Shown here: one piece after another, positions 1 through 4,487 of the stretch
Layout of the letters: each line of letters begins with the position of its first letter
How positions within the stretch are numbered: position 1 is the stretch's first letter
NCBI GenBank assembly: GCA_030689875.1
Contig: JAUYHR010000115.1
Coordinates: 1 to 10,495 of the forward strand
Source: Nanobdellota archaeon
GTDB taxonomy: Archaea; Nanobdellota; Nanobdellia; Pacearchaeales; GW2011-AR1
DNA length: 10,495 nucleotides
Reading direction: 5' to 3'
Notes under the pieces: model-generated
Told to the model about the DNA's origin: nothing
Seen by the model: only the letters and a program-made list of their open reading frames with translations
The model's database searches: none
Made by a program: the position numbers and the translations under genes

Positions 1-1
1 T

Positions 2-346
2 ACAGCAGACAGAGCAATAGAAGCTGTTGAAAAAGCAATAGACAACCCTCTCCTCGACGTAGATATTTCAAATGCCACCGGAGCCCTCGTCAATGTTTTT
101 GGCGGACCGGACATGAGCTTGGACGAATATAAATTAATAATAGAAACAATCGGAAACAAATTAAATCCGGAAGCTAAATTAATCGGCGGAGCCCAGATTT
201 CAGAAGACCTTGATAAATCAATCAGAGTTTTATTAATTGTTACAGGAGTCAAAAGCGCGCAGATTACCGGCGGCAGAGATTCCTCCACCGAATCTTTAAA
301 ACACAAAGAAATTGAAGAAGAATTAGGAATTGAATTTTTTGAATGA
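2..346 (+). CDS. ftsZ: Cell division protein FtsZ, C-terminal part (5' end outside window)
   Basis: FtsZ is the tubulin-like GTPase that polymerises into the division ring. The reading frame is open from base 2 and ends at TGA 344-346, giving 114 codons of the C-terminal domain. Family signatures are NPLLDVDISNATGALVNVFGG near the left edge, then the EAKLIGGAQISEDLDKSIRVLLIVTGV strand-helix segment, which corresponds to the conserved FtsZ stretch before the tail (written here only to show the match in pieces of at most about 20 residues: NPLLDVDISNATGALVNV; IRVLLIVTGV). After the globular part, a short linker (ITGGRDSST...) ends in ELGIEFFE, resembling the terminal peptide of archaeal FtsZ that binds membrane anchors such as SepF. 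A sepF gene lies about 2.3 kb away on the other strand. The N-terminal GTP-binding half is not in the window, so intactness cannot be judged. Confidence 0.93.
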   Translation, partial: TADRAIEAVEKAIDNPLLDVDISNATGALVNVFGGPDMSLDEYKLIIETIGNKLNPEAKLIGGAQISEDLDKSIRVLLIVTGVKSAQITGGRDSSTESLKHKEIEEELGIEFFE

Positions 347-395
347 TTGTTTTTCTTAGAATTAGATATTTTTAAAATTAAAATCCCCCCAAATA

Positions 396-404
396 ATTTA
401 AAAA
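396..404 (+). promoter_or_regulatory. TATA box of secE
   Basis: An ATTTAAAAC-type box is centred about 26 bases before the secE ATG at 426, the distance expected from TATA centre to transcription start in archaea. The transcript would therefore begin at or next to the start codon (leaderless). No Shine-Dalgarno sequence precedes the ATG, which agrees with this. The placement is inferred from spacing only. Confidence 0.5.
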
Positions 405-425
405 CTCCTCTATTATAATTTAATC

Positions 426-593
426 ATGGAATCAATAAAATCTTTTTTCGGTAAATGCGTCCGCGTCTGGCACACTTTGAAAAAACCAACAAAAGAAGAA
501 TTTGAAAAAGTTGCAAAAGTTTCGGCAATTGGGATTTTAATTCTTGGTTTTATAGGATTTATAATTGCTTTAGTCATGAAAATTTTTGTGTAA
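426..593 (+). CDS. secE: Protein translocase subunit SecE / Sec61 gamma
   Basis: A 55-residue protein beginning MESIKSFFGKC and ending MKIFV. SecE/Sec61 gamma clamps the SecY channel in the membrane. The sequence shows the family layout: an amphipathic N-terminal helix, the conserved KKPTKEEFEKVAK hinge at about residues 19-31, and one hydrophobic helix at about 32-54. The length fits archaeal Sec61 gamma (about 55-65 residues). It lies between ftsZ and spt5/nusG, which is the usual archaeal neighbourhood (ftsZ-secE-nusG-rpl11) and strongly supports the call. The ATG at 426 is preceded by a TATA box at leaderless distance rather than a ribosome binding site. The gene is shorter than common ORF cut-offs and easily missed. 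Confidence 0.93.
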   Translation: MESIKSFFGKCVRVWHTLKKPTKEEFEKVAKVSAIGILILGFIGFIIALVMKIFV

Positions 594-668
594 AAGTTTA
601 TAGACCAAAAATCAGTCAAAAAGTATCCTCTTGAGAAGATTTTTAGTTATTAATTTTTGTTTGCAAAA

Positions 669-678
669 ATTTATAAAC
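669..678 (+). promoter_or_regulatory. Probable TATA box upstream of spt5/nusG
   Basis: An ATTTATAAAC box lies in the 156-bp gap between secE and spt5. Standard spacing puts transcription start near base 700, giving a leader of roughly 50 nt before ATG 750. A second AT-rich box at about 684-692 (TTTTAAATAT) could instead start transcription near 712-716. Spt5 and uL11 appear to share this promoter, since their genes are only 6 nt apart. Confidence 0.45.
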
Positions 679-749
679 CTATAATTTTAAATATCTATAT
701 CTACTTCTTAGATGATTAAGAGGTAGTGCGAACAATCTCACAACACAAA

Positions 750-1199
750 ATGATTTTCATTATAAAAGTAACGACGAACAAAGAAGAAAGAGCCCTCGAC
801 ATGATATCAGAGAGAGCAGAAAAAAAGAACATTAAAGTGTATTCTGTTTCAAGGCCTCACGGCTTAAGAGGATATATTCTTTTAGAAGCTGAAGACAGAG
901 ATTCAGCAGAGGAAGCAGTTTATAATCTTCCATACGTTAAAGGAATTATCGGCAAAACTCTTAGTTATGAAGAAATAGAAAACATGATACAACCTTCTGT
1001 AGAAACTATTTCAATACAAGAAGGAGATTTAGTTGAAATAATTGCAGAGCCGTTTAAAAAAGAAAAAGCAAAAGTTTTAAGAATAAACAAGCAAAAAGAA
1101 GAAGTTGTAATAAGTTTGCTTGGCGCGGTTGTTCCGTTGCCAGTTACAGTTAAAATAGATAATGTTAAAGTTATAAGAAGAGAGGAAGGAGAAAAATAA
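750..1199 (+). CDS. spt5: Transcription elongation factor Spt5 (archaeal NusG)
   Basis: Spt5 binds the RNA polymerase clamp with Spt4 and keeps elongation processive. The protein (149 aa from ATG 750) has an NGN domain at about residues 1-85, starting MIFIIKVTTNKEERALDMI and including RPHGLRGYILLEAED and LPYVKGIIG. A KOW domain follows at about 93-145 (EGDLVEIIAEPFKKEKAKV, then VVPLPVTVKIDNVKVI). The KOW turn usually reads AGPFKGEKAKV; here two glycines are replaced (AEPFKKEKAKV). I chose ATG 750 because family members start directly with this strand. An in-frame GTG at 726 would add eight residues and sits 1 nt after a GAGGT sequence, too close for a normal ribosome binding site. Spt5 precedes rpl11 by 6 nt, the standard archaeal operon pair. 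Confidence 0.94.
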   Translation: MIFIIKVTTNKEERALDMISERAEKKNIKVYSVSRPHGLRGYILLEAEDRDSAEEAVYNLPYVKGIIGKTLSYEEIENMIQPSVETISIQEGDLVEIIAEPFKKEKAKVLRINKQKEEVVISLLGAVVPLPVTVKIDNVKVIRREEGEK

Positions 1200-1205
1200 A
1201 TAAAA

Positions 1206-1952
1206 ATGATTCAAATTAAACTTTTAGTCGACGGAGGGGCAATGCAGCCCGGTCCAGCTCTGGCTCAGAAAATTGGTCCTTTAGGATTAAATGTCGGGCA
1301 GATAATTCAACAAGTAAATGACGCAACAAAAGATTTCAAAGGATTAAAAGTGCCTGTGGAAATTTCTGTAGAGCCGTCAACAAAAAAAATTGAAGTAAGT
1401 GTGTCTTCTCCGTCTGTTTCAGAATTATTAAAAAAAGAATTAGGGCTTGACAAGGGCTCTGGTCTTCAAAAAAAACAAAAAATTGCAAACGCATCTATTG
1501 AGCAAATTATTTCTATTGCAAAAACCAAGCACAAAGATTTGCTTTGCAAGGATTTGAAATCATCTGTTAAAACAATAATTGGAACTTGTGTCAGCTTGGG
1601 AGTTCTTGTTGAAAATCATCCTGCTTCAGAAGTCGGGCAATTAATTGAGGAAGGCAATTTCGCTGAAGAAATAAAAAAAGGTTTGACAGAAACTCCGCCG
1701 GAAAAGAGAAAATCTCTTGATGAATATTTTGCAAAGGTAAAGAAACAGCAAGAAGATATAGTTAAGCAAGAACAAGCTGCTAAAGAAGCTGCTGAAGCAG
1801 AAGCTACTGCAAAAGCAGGCGTTGCAGCAACAGCAACAACTGTTGCTAAAGAAGGCGAGACAGCAGGAAAAACTCCTGCAGCTGCCGTCGCTACTCCTGA
1901 AGCCGCTAAAAAAGAAGAAGCAAAGCCTAAAAAAGAAATGAAGAAGAAATAA
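1206..1952 (+). CDS. rpl11: Large ribosomal subunit protein uL11 with long Ala/Lys/Glu C-terminal tail
   Basis: uL11 forms the base of the ribosomal stalk and binds the GTPase-centre rRNA. The N-terminal domain (about residues 1-65) carries the hallmark GGAMQPGPALAQKIGPLGLNVG. The RNA-binding C-terminal domain (about 70-140) carries KKELGLDKGSG and VKTIIGTCVSLGVLVE. Archaeal uL11 normally ends near residue 160; this protein is 248 aa. The extra roughly 85 residues begin with a charged, probably helical stretch (EYFAKVKKQQEDIVKQEQ) and become a low-complexity Ala/Thr/Pro segment ending in KKEEAKPKKEMKKK. The tail resembles the flexible hinges of stalk proteins L10 and L12 in composition, but it lacks their acidic terminal motif. 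The reading frame is continuous with no sign of frameshift. The gene is cotranscribed with spt5; the L1-L10-L12 genes that often follow are absent here. Confidence 0.95.
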   Translation: MIQIKLLVDGGAMQPGPALAQKIGPLGLNVGQIIQQVNDATKDFKGLKVPVEISVEPSTKKIEVSVSSPSVSELLKKELGLDKGSGLQKKQKIANASIEQIISIAKTKHKDLLCKDLKSSVKTIIGTCVSLGVLVENHPASEVGQLIEEGNFAEEIKKGLTETPPEKRKSLDEYFAKVKKQQEDIVKQEQAAKEAAEAEATAKAGVAATATTVAKEGETAGKTPAAAVATPEAAKKEEAKPKKEMKKK

Positions 1953-1993
1953 TTTTTCTATTGGAAAAATAATTAAAATGAAATTTGCAAAAC

Positions 1994-2000
1994 TTTTTTT
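1994..2000 (+). terminator. T-run downstream of rpl11
   Basis: A run of seven T residues lies about 40 nt after the uL11 stop codon. Archaeal RNA polymerase can terminate at such runs without a hairpin. It also falls before the TATA box of the next gene. The assignment is by position and composition only. Confidence 0.3.
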
Positions 2001-2023
2001 AATGAAAAATGTTTAAATAGAAA

Positions 2024-2033
2024 AATATTTATA
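2024..2033 (+). promoter_or_regulatory. TATA box before the upstream ORF and four-helix membrane protein
   Basis: An ATATTTATAT box is centred near 2029. Standard archaeal spacing places transcription start at about 2055, immediately before the ATG at 2057 of the short upstream ORF and not before the real gene start at 2113. The transcript would therefore be leaderless for the upstream ORF. Confidence 0.5.
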
Positions 2034-2056
2034 TGAAACCAACTTAGAAAATATTA

Positions 2057-2075
2057 ATGGTGTTAAAATCTAAAG
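2057..2075 (+). repeat. Copy 1 of duplicated gene start (19 bp, 18 identical)
   Basis: The 19 bases ATGGTGTTAAAATCTAAAG recur at 2113-2131 with one change (GTG to GTA, both Val). Both copies begin with ATG and encode MVLKSK. The second copy is the start of the membrane protein; the first begins a short ORF ending inside the second copy. The spacing is 56 bp, not a multiple of three, so the two starts are in different frames. Confidence 0.85.
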
Positions 2076-2122
2076 CAAATTCAGGAAAAATTTGTATTAG
2101 ATTTTTTAAAAAATGGTATTAA
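2057..2122 (+). CDS. Short upstream ORF (21 aa) overlapping the membrane-protein start
   Basis: An ATG at the position expected for a leaderless start opens a 21-codon frame. It begins MVLKSK like the next gene, continues with a basic stretch (FFKKWY at the end), and stops at TAA 2120-2122, which overlaps the first codons of the gene at 2113. It could be a translated leader that couples or limits translation of the membrane protein, or simply the residue of a local duplication that displaced the start codon. I see no known family. Confidence refers to its being translated. Confidence 0.35.
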   Translation: MVLKSKANSGKICIRFFKKWY

Positions 2123-2131
2123 AATCTAAAG
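2113..2131 (+). repeat. Copy 2 of duplicated gene start
   Basis: Second copy of the 19-bp segment at 2057-2075, here forming the actual first codons of the membrane protein gene. Sequence similarity stops after the sixth codon. Confidence 0.85.
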
Positions 2132-2502
2132 AGAACATTATCGGGGCTTGGGCTTTTTTAGTCGGTGTCGTGCTTGCAGTTATGGTCGGTGTGTTTACTA
2201 CGCTAATTAAAATTCCTTATTTAGTTACATACAGCAAGCAAATTTACGGGCTTTTAGTCATCATAGGAATAGTTGTTGGAAGTTTCATAAAAGTAGAAGG
2301 AGAAGAAAACCATACTTTTCTTATTGCCGGAGCCGTATTAGTAATAGTAAGCAAGTTTGGAAAAGAAAGCGTATCGGGGTCTTTAATTGGACTCGGACTC
2401 GGAGATGTTGTTTCTTCTATTTTTGGGGCTTTATTAATATTATTTATTCCTGCGACGATAATTGTAGCTTTGAAGACGGTGTTTAGTATTGCGAAGGTTT
2501 AG
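2113..2502 (+). CDS. Small four-helix membrane protein, function unknown
   Basis: A 129-aa hydrophobic protein. After a charged start (MVLKSKEN) there are four predicted membrane segments at about residues 10-31, 43-59, 68-82 and 101-126. Glycine-rich stretches (GLGLGDVV; IAGAVLVIVSKFG) interrupt them, and a short charged loop (KVEGEEN) lies at about 60-66. It contains no cysteines or obvious catalytic residues and no recognisable signal peptide. The start at ATG 2113 is supported by the natural run from MVLKSKEN into the first helix. No Shine-Dalgarno sequence is visible, and the nearest TATA box is placed for the overlapping upstream ORF. I recognise the type (small polytopic proteins common in DPANN archaea) but no named family, and I assign no function. 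Confidence 0.8.
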   Translation: MVLKSKENIIGAWAFLVGVVLAVMVGVFTTLIKIPYLVTYSKQIYGLLVIIGIVVGSFIKVEGEENHTFLIAGAVLVIVSKFGKESVSGSLIGLGLGDVVSSIFGALLILFIPATIIVALKTVFSIAKV

Positions 2503-2677
2503 TTTTTGAAAAATATCTGCTCGAGCTTTACTTTTGAAATGAAACCAAAAATAGCCAAAAGCAAAACTCTCGGCTTCGCAGAAATTAAGAAGATTGTCGT
2601 GTCAGAAAAGTTTTAGAAGCTGAATTAATAATCAAAAAGCTGTTTGGATAGAACATAAATAAATCCGAGCCACCTAC

Positions 2678-3070
2678 CTAATAATCATCAAACTTGCTTT
2701 TAGCAGGCTTTGCTGGAGGAAGCTCTTTATGAATTCTGGCGAAAGAAGGCGTTGCAACAATAAGATTCTCATGTCCTGCGATACTGCCTCCGAGAGCGTC
2801 AATTGTTTTTTTTATTTTTGATACTGCTCTTTTTAATTCAACAGGATCTTTTTGTTTTAAAACTCTGAAATCAACAATTACGATGGTGTATCCGTCTCTT
2901 AAAGCATTTAAAATAACATTTACATCTTCATACTGATTTAATGTAAATAATTTTACGAGAACTTTGCCCTGCTTGTCGCCTTCCTGCTCTAAATCAATTT
3001 CGAGATATTCGTCTCCCCCAGATTCTCCAAGGGTGTTTGAAAACATCCTCTTTATTTTGTTCATAACCAT
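2678..3070 (-). CDS. sepF: SepF, archaeal FtsZ membrane anchor
   Basis: SepF tethers FtsZ filaments to the membrane at the division site. The 130-aa protein starts with a short amphipathic helix (MNKIKRMFSNTLG) suited to membrane binding and an acidic linker (EYLEIDLEQEGD). The SepF core follows at about residues 35-113: GKVLVKLFTLNQYEDVNVIL, LRDGYTIVIVDF, the ELKRAVSKIKKTIDALGG helix, and the closing LIVATPSFARI characteristic of archaeal members. The Lys/Pro tail is short. A TATA box centred 25 bases before ATG 3070 predicts a leaderless transcript; a second in-frame ATG lies two codons later. The gene is transcribed apart from the prefoldin operon. With ftsZ within about 2.4 kb, this looks like a loose division locus. 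Confidence 0.92.
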   Translation of the reverse strand: MVMNKIKRMFSNTLGESGGDEYLEIDLEQEGDKQGKVLVKLFTLNQYEDVNVILNALRDGYTIVIVDFRVLKQKDPVELKRAVSKIKKTIDALGGSIAGHENLIVATPSFARIHKELPPAKPAKSKFDDY

Positions 3071-3090
3071 ATTAAATTATGTTTGGTTTG

Positions 3091-3100
3091 ATTTATAAAT
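3091..3100 (-). promoter_or_regulatory. TATA box of sepF
   Basis: A self-complementary ATTTATAAAT box is centred 25 bases upstream of the sepF ATG at 3070, consistent with a leaderless mRNA. It lies in the 51-bp gap between sepF and the prefoldin beta gene, so sepF has its own promoter. Confidence 0.55.
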
Positions 3101-3121
3101 ATTTCGGGTTTAAGATATATA

Positions 3122-3439
3122 CTATTTGCTTAATATTTTTCCCCGAAGCTGTTCAAGTTTTTCAGAAAAAGAGTTTTCTTGTTTTTCAAGATTTTTGATT
3201 CTTAAATTTAAAAGTTTGTCTTTTTCAGAAAGTTCTTCTATTATCTTAGACTTCGGCACTTTAATCATCAGCTGACCAATTAGTTTATACGCGTCTTCTT
3301 TAGAAGATTCTATTTCTCTTAAAGCAGATTGCGTCTCTGTAAGCTCCATTTGAAAAGCTTGTTTTTGAAAAAAGAGATTTTGAAGATTCTGTTCTAAAAA
3401 TTGAACTTCCTGAATGTTTTTTGTTTTCTCGTCTGACAT
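3122..3439 (-). CDS. pfdB: Prefoldin beta subunit
   Basis: Prefoldin is a hexameric cytosolic chaperone (two alpha, four beta subunits) that holds unfolded proteins with coiled-coil tentacles. This 105-aa protein shows two long coiled-coil helices (about residues 8-47 and 65-102) joined by a beta-hairpin segment (KLIGQLMIKVPKSKIIEEL) whose wording is typical of the beta subunit. QVQFLEQNLQ-like and QKQAFQMELTETQSALREIE segments match the first helix. Length and layout fit archaeal prefoldin beta (about 115-120 aa), slightly short. It follows rpo12 by 14 nt and belongs to the eL43-rpo12-pfdB operon, an arrangement widely seen in archaea. Confidence 0.92.
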   Translation of the reverse strand: MSDEKTKNIQEVQFLEQNLQNLFFQKQAFQMELTETQSALREIESSKEDAYKLIGQLMIKVPKSKIIEELSEKDKLLNLRIKNLEKQENSFSEKLEQLRGKILSK

Positions 3440-3453
3440 TTTTATTTTAAGAA

Positions 3454-3591
3454 TTATTCGGCTTTTACTGTCTTGACTTTTGTCCTTGGTTTATAAAATA
3501 TCTTGCTTCCGCAAGCAGGACAGACAAATCTTTTTTTAAGATCTTCGTCTTTTAATTTATTTTTGCATTTAAAACATTTGTATACTACCAT
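3454..3591 (-). CDS. rpo12: DNA-directed RNA polymerase subunit Rpo12 (RpoP)
   Basis: A 45-aa zinc-ribbon protein beginning MVVYKCFKCKNKL. Rpo12/RPB12 sits in the Rpo3-Rpo10-Rpo11 assembly platform of archaeal RNA polymerase. Two CxxC pairs (C6/C9 and C24/C27) form the zinc site. The family signature FVCPACGSKIFYKPR follows, with a basic tail (TKVKTVKAE). The length agrees with archaeal Rpo12 (about 45-50 aa). It lies between eL43 (47 nt upstream) and prefoldin beta (14 nt downstream), its common archaeal context. The gene is too short for routine ORF lists, so without the zinc-ribbon pattern this stretch would look intergenic. Confidence 0.93.
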   Translation of the reverse strand: MVVYKCFKCKNKLKDEDLKKRFVCPACGSKIFYKPRTKVKTVKAE

Positions 3592-3638
3592 CTTAATATT
3601 ACGCTAAACTCCTTTTTATATTTAAGTTTTTCATTGTA

Positions 3639-3863
3639 TTATTTTCCTAAGTAAAAAGCATGTGACGCAAATTTTTTTCCGCAAGTTTTTCGTCTGCATT
3701 TCCAAATTCCTTTAGATGATCTTTTTGCGCCTAACTTTTGACAAAAAGGACATTTCTGTTTTTTTCTTTGTTTCTCTTCAACTTTAACAAGTCTTGCTTT
3801 CGGAGTTTTCCCATATCTTGCTCCAAATCTTCCTGCTGATTTTATTTTTTTTAATTTTACCAT
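3639..3863 (-). CDS. rpl37ae: Large ribosomal subunit protein eL43 (L37Ae)
   Basis: A 74-aa basic ribosomal protein with one zinc finger. The N terminus GRFGARYGKTPKARLVKVEE and the middle CPFCQKLGAKRSSKGIWKC match eL43. Zinc ligands are C38, C41, C56 and C61. The second pair reads C-RRKT-C (four residues between) rather than the usual CxxC, and the normal AGGAY ending is replaced by ASHAFYLGK. These changes lie within an uninterrupted frame, so they are not an obvious frameshift. It is first in the operon with rpo12 and prefoldin beta. A TATA box about 30-40 bases upstream predicts a very short leader. Confidence 0.93.
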   Translation of the reverse strand: MVKLKKIKSAGRFGARYGKTPKARLVKVEEKQRKKQKCPFCQKLGAKRSSKGIWKCRRKTCGKKFASHAFYLGK

Positions 3864-3892
3864 TTTAGCATATAGTAATAATCAGAAAATGG

Positions 3893-3902
3893 TTTTTAAA
3901 AT
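3893..3902 (-). promoter_or_regulatory. TATA box of the eL43-rpo12-pfdB operon
   Basis: On the minus strand an ATTTTAAAAA box is centred near 3898. Standard spacing gives a start near 3872, about 9 nt before the eL43 ATG. The box lies in the 115-bp gap shared with the divergent tRNA-Pro gene. Confidence 0.45.
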
Positions 3903-3945
3903 GTTTGTATTATTATTTATTGAGGTTAAAATGTTTCATCACAAA

Positions 3946-3955
3946 CTTTATTAAT
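3946..3955 (+). promoter_or_regulatory. Possible TATA box of tRNA-Pro
   Basis: A CTTTATTAAT box is centred near 3950, about 28 bases before the mature 5' end of tRNA-Pro at 3979. An alternative CTTTTAAAAT box a few bases downstream would be too close. The call rests on spacing and composition only. Confidence 0.35.
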
Positions 3956-3978
3956 CTTTTAAAATCAATTAATCTATT

Positions 3979-4051
3979 GGGGCTGTAGTATAGCCTGGTA
4001 GTATTCCAGGTTTGGGACCTGGCGACCGCGGTTCAAATCCGCGCAGCCCCA
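3979..4051 (+). tRNA. tRNA-Pro (anticodon TGG)
   Basis: A complete 73-nt cloverleaf. The acceptor stem GGGGCTG pairs with CAGCCCC and the discriminator base is A. The D stem is GTAT/GTAT with wobble pairs. The anticodon stem CCAGG/CCTGG has loop TTTGGGA, giving anticodon TGG (proline, CCA codons). The T stem CGCGG/CCGCG has loop TTCAAAT. No intron and no encoded CCA. Fragments of its T arm and 3' end recur just downstream. Confidence 0.96.
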
Positions 4052-4059
4052 TTGAAAAA
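4041..4059 (+). repeat. Copy 1 of 19-bp direct repeat (3' end of tRNA-Pro)
   Basis: GCGCAGCCCCATTGAAAAA covers the last T-stem bases, the 3' acceptor strand, the discriminator and the first downstream bases of tRNA-Pro. An identical copy lies at 4153-4171. A duplicated tRNA 3' end is the usual footprint of integrase-mediated insertion. Confidence 0.9.
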
Positions 4060-4065
4060 GATTTT

Positions 4066-4084
4066 GGATTTGAACTTCAAATCC
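4066..4084. repeat. Perfect palindrome made of the tRNA-Pro T-arm sequence
   Basis: GGATTTGAA-C-TTCAAATCC is a perfect 9-bp inverted repeat around one central base. Its left half with the centre (GGATTTGAAC) is the exact reverse complement of the tRNA-Pro T-arm bases 4031-4040. Its right half plus the next base repeats T-arm bases 4032-4041 in direct orientation. It lies 15 bp after the tRNA. Confidence 0.85.
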
Positions 4085-4152
4085 GAGCAACTTCACGAAG
4101 AGAAAATTTACAAAGTGAAGAATAAAATTAATTCTGAGTGAGGTTGGGAGCA

Positions 4153-4171
4153 GCGCAGCCCCATTGAAAAA
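4153..4171 (+). repeat. Copy 2 of 19-bp direct repeat (detached tRNA-Pro 3' end)
   Basis: Exact copy of 4041-4059, 112 bp downstream. The bases before it (GAGGTTGGGAGCA) align loosely with the tRNA-Pro T arm (GCGGTTCAAATCC), so this looks like a longer, decayed tRNA 3' end rather than a chance match. Confidence 0.9.
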
Positions 4172-4258
4172 ATAATTTAAAATTTATAAAAGCCCCGGCC
4201 GGCTCGAGACCTCACTCGGTAATTTTACAATAGACAAAATATAAAAATAATTTGTCCT

Positions 4259-4298
4259 CCGTGAAATCTCTCGGGAATCGAGACCCACGGTTCGATTC
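4259..4298. repeat. Nested inverted repeats resembling the tRNA-Ser T arm
   Basis: GAATCGA (4275-4281) and TCGATTC (4292-4298) are perfect inverted repeats 10 nt apart and match the tRNA-Ser T loop in both orientations (GGTTCGATTC at 4289-4298 is the exact 10-mer of the tRNA-Ser T arm, opposite strand). An alternative fold in the same stretch is CCGTG/CACGG (4259-4263, 4286-4290) enclosing TCTCG/CGAGA (4269-4273, 4279-4283) with a GGAAT loop. Confidence 0.7.
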
Positions 4299-4338
4299 AG
4301 AATAATTTTATGTGATTTCGCTTCGCTCAATTCACAAA

Positions 4339-4419
4339 CGCCCCGGCCAGGAATCGAACCTGGAGGCCCTTACGGGCTCTGCTCTCAAGGCAGATGCAAT
4401 ACCATTATGCGACCGAGGC
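4339..4419 (-). tRNA. tRNA-Ser (anticodon TGA)
   Basis: An 81-nt class II tRNA on the minus strand. The acceptor stem GCCTCGG pairs with CCGGGGC (one T-G pair) and the discriminator is G, as expected for serine. The anticodon stem TCTGC/GCAGA has loop CTTGAGA, giving anticodon TGA (UCA codons). The long variable arm is GCCC-GTAA-GGGC. The T stem CCAGG/CCTGG has loop TTCGATT. No intron and no encoded CCA. It converges on tRNA-Pro, with the tRNA-fragment region between them. Confidence 0.94.
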
Positions 4420-4487
4420 ATTACGCGGAGACTATCTTTCCGCATTAAATTACCAATACCGAGCGTGGTGCCGAGTAGAGGCATGAA

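Larger units (their letters stand above)
4052..4338. other. 287-bp gap between convergent tRNAs, full of tRNA-derived fragments
   Basis: No protein gene is visible. The stretch holds: a palindrome made from the tRNA-Pro T arm (4066-4084); a second copy of the tRNA-Pro 3' end (4153-4171); an inverted pair near CYGAGTGAGGT (4134-4144) and ACCTCACTCGG (4209-4219), 10 of 11 matching; a degenerate copy of the tRNA-Ser 3' end (from 4192, GCCCCGGCC followed by a diverged T arm); and an inverted repeat made from the tRNA-Ser T arm (4275-4298). The combination suggests repeated insertion/excision or decayed tandem tRNA copies at this site. Confidence 0.7.

Noticed and set aside
2503..2677. A 25-codon frame from ATG 2539 and another short open stretch ending in TAG near 2653 in the gap before sepF.
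   Set aside because: Both are short, in different frames, lack promoter or ribosome-site support and match nothing I recognise. They could be remnants of a decayed gene, but I cannot support a call.
4443..4487. A stretch that on the minus strand loosely resembles the first bases of tRNA-Ser (GCCTCT...CTCGG...GGTATTG).
   Set aside because: The similarity is patchy, no cloverleaf can be formed, and it overlaps the expected promoter region; too weak to call a tRNA relic.
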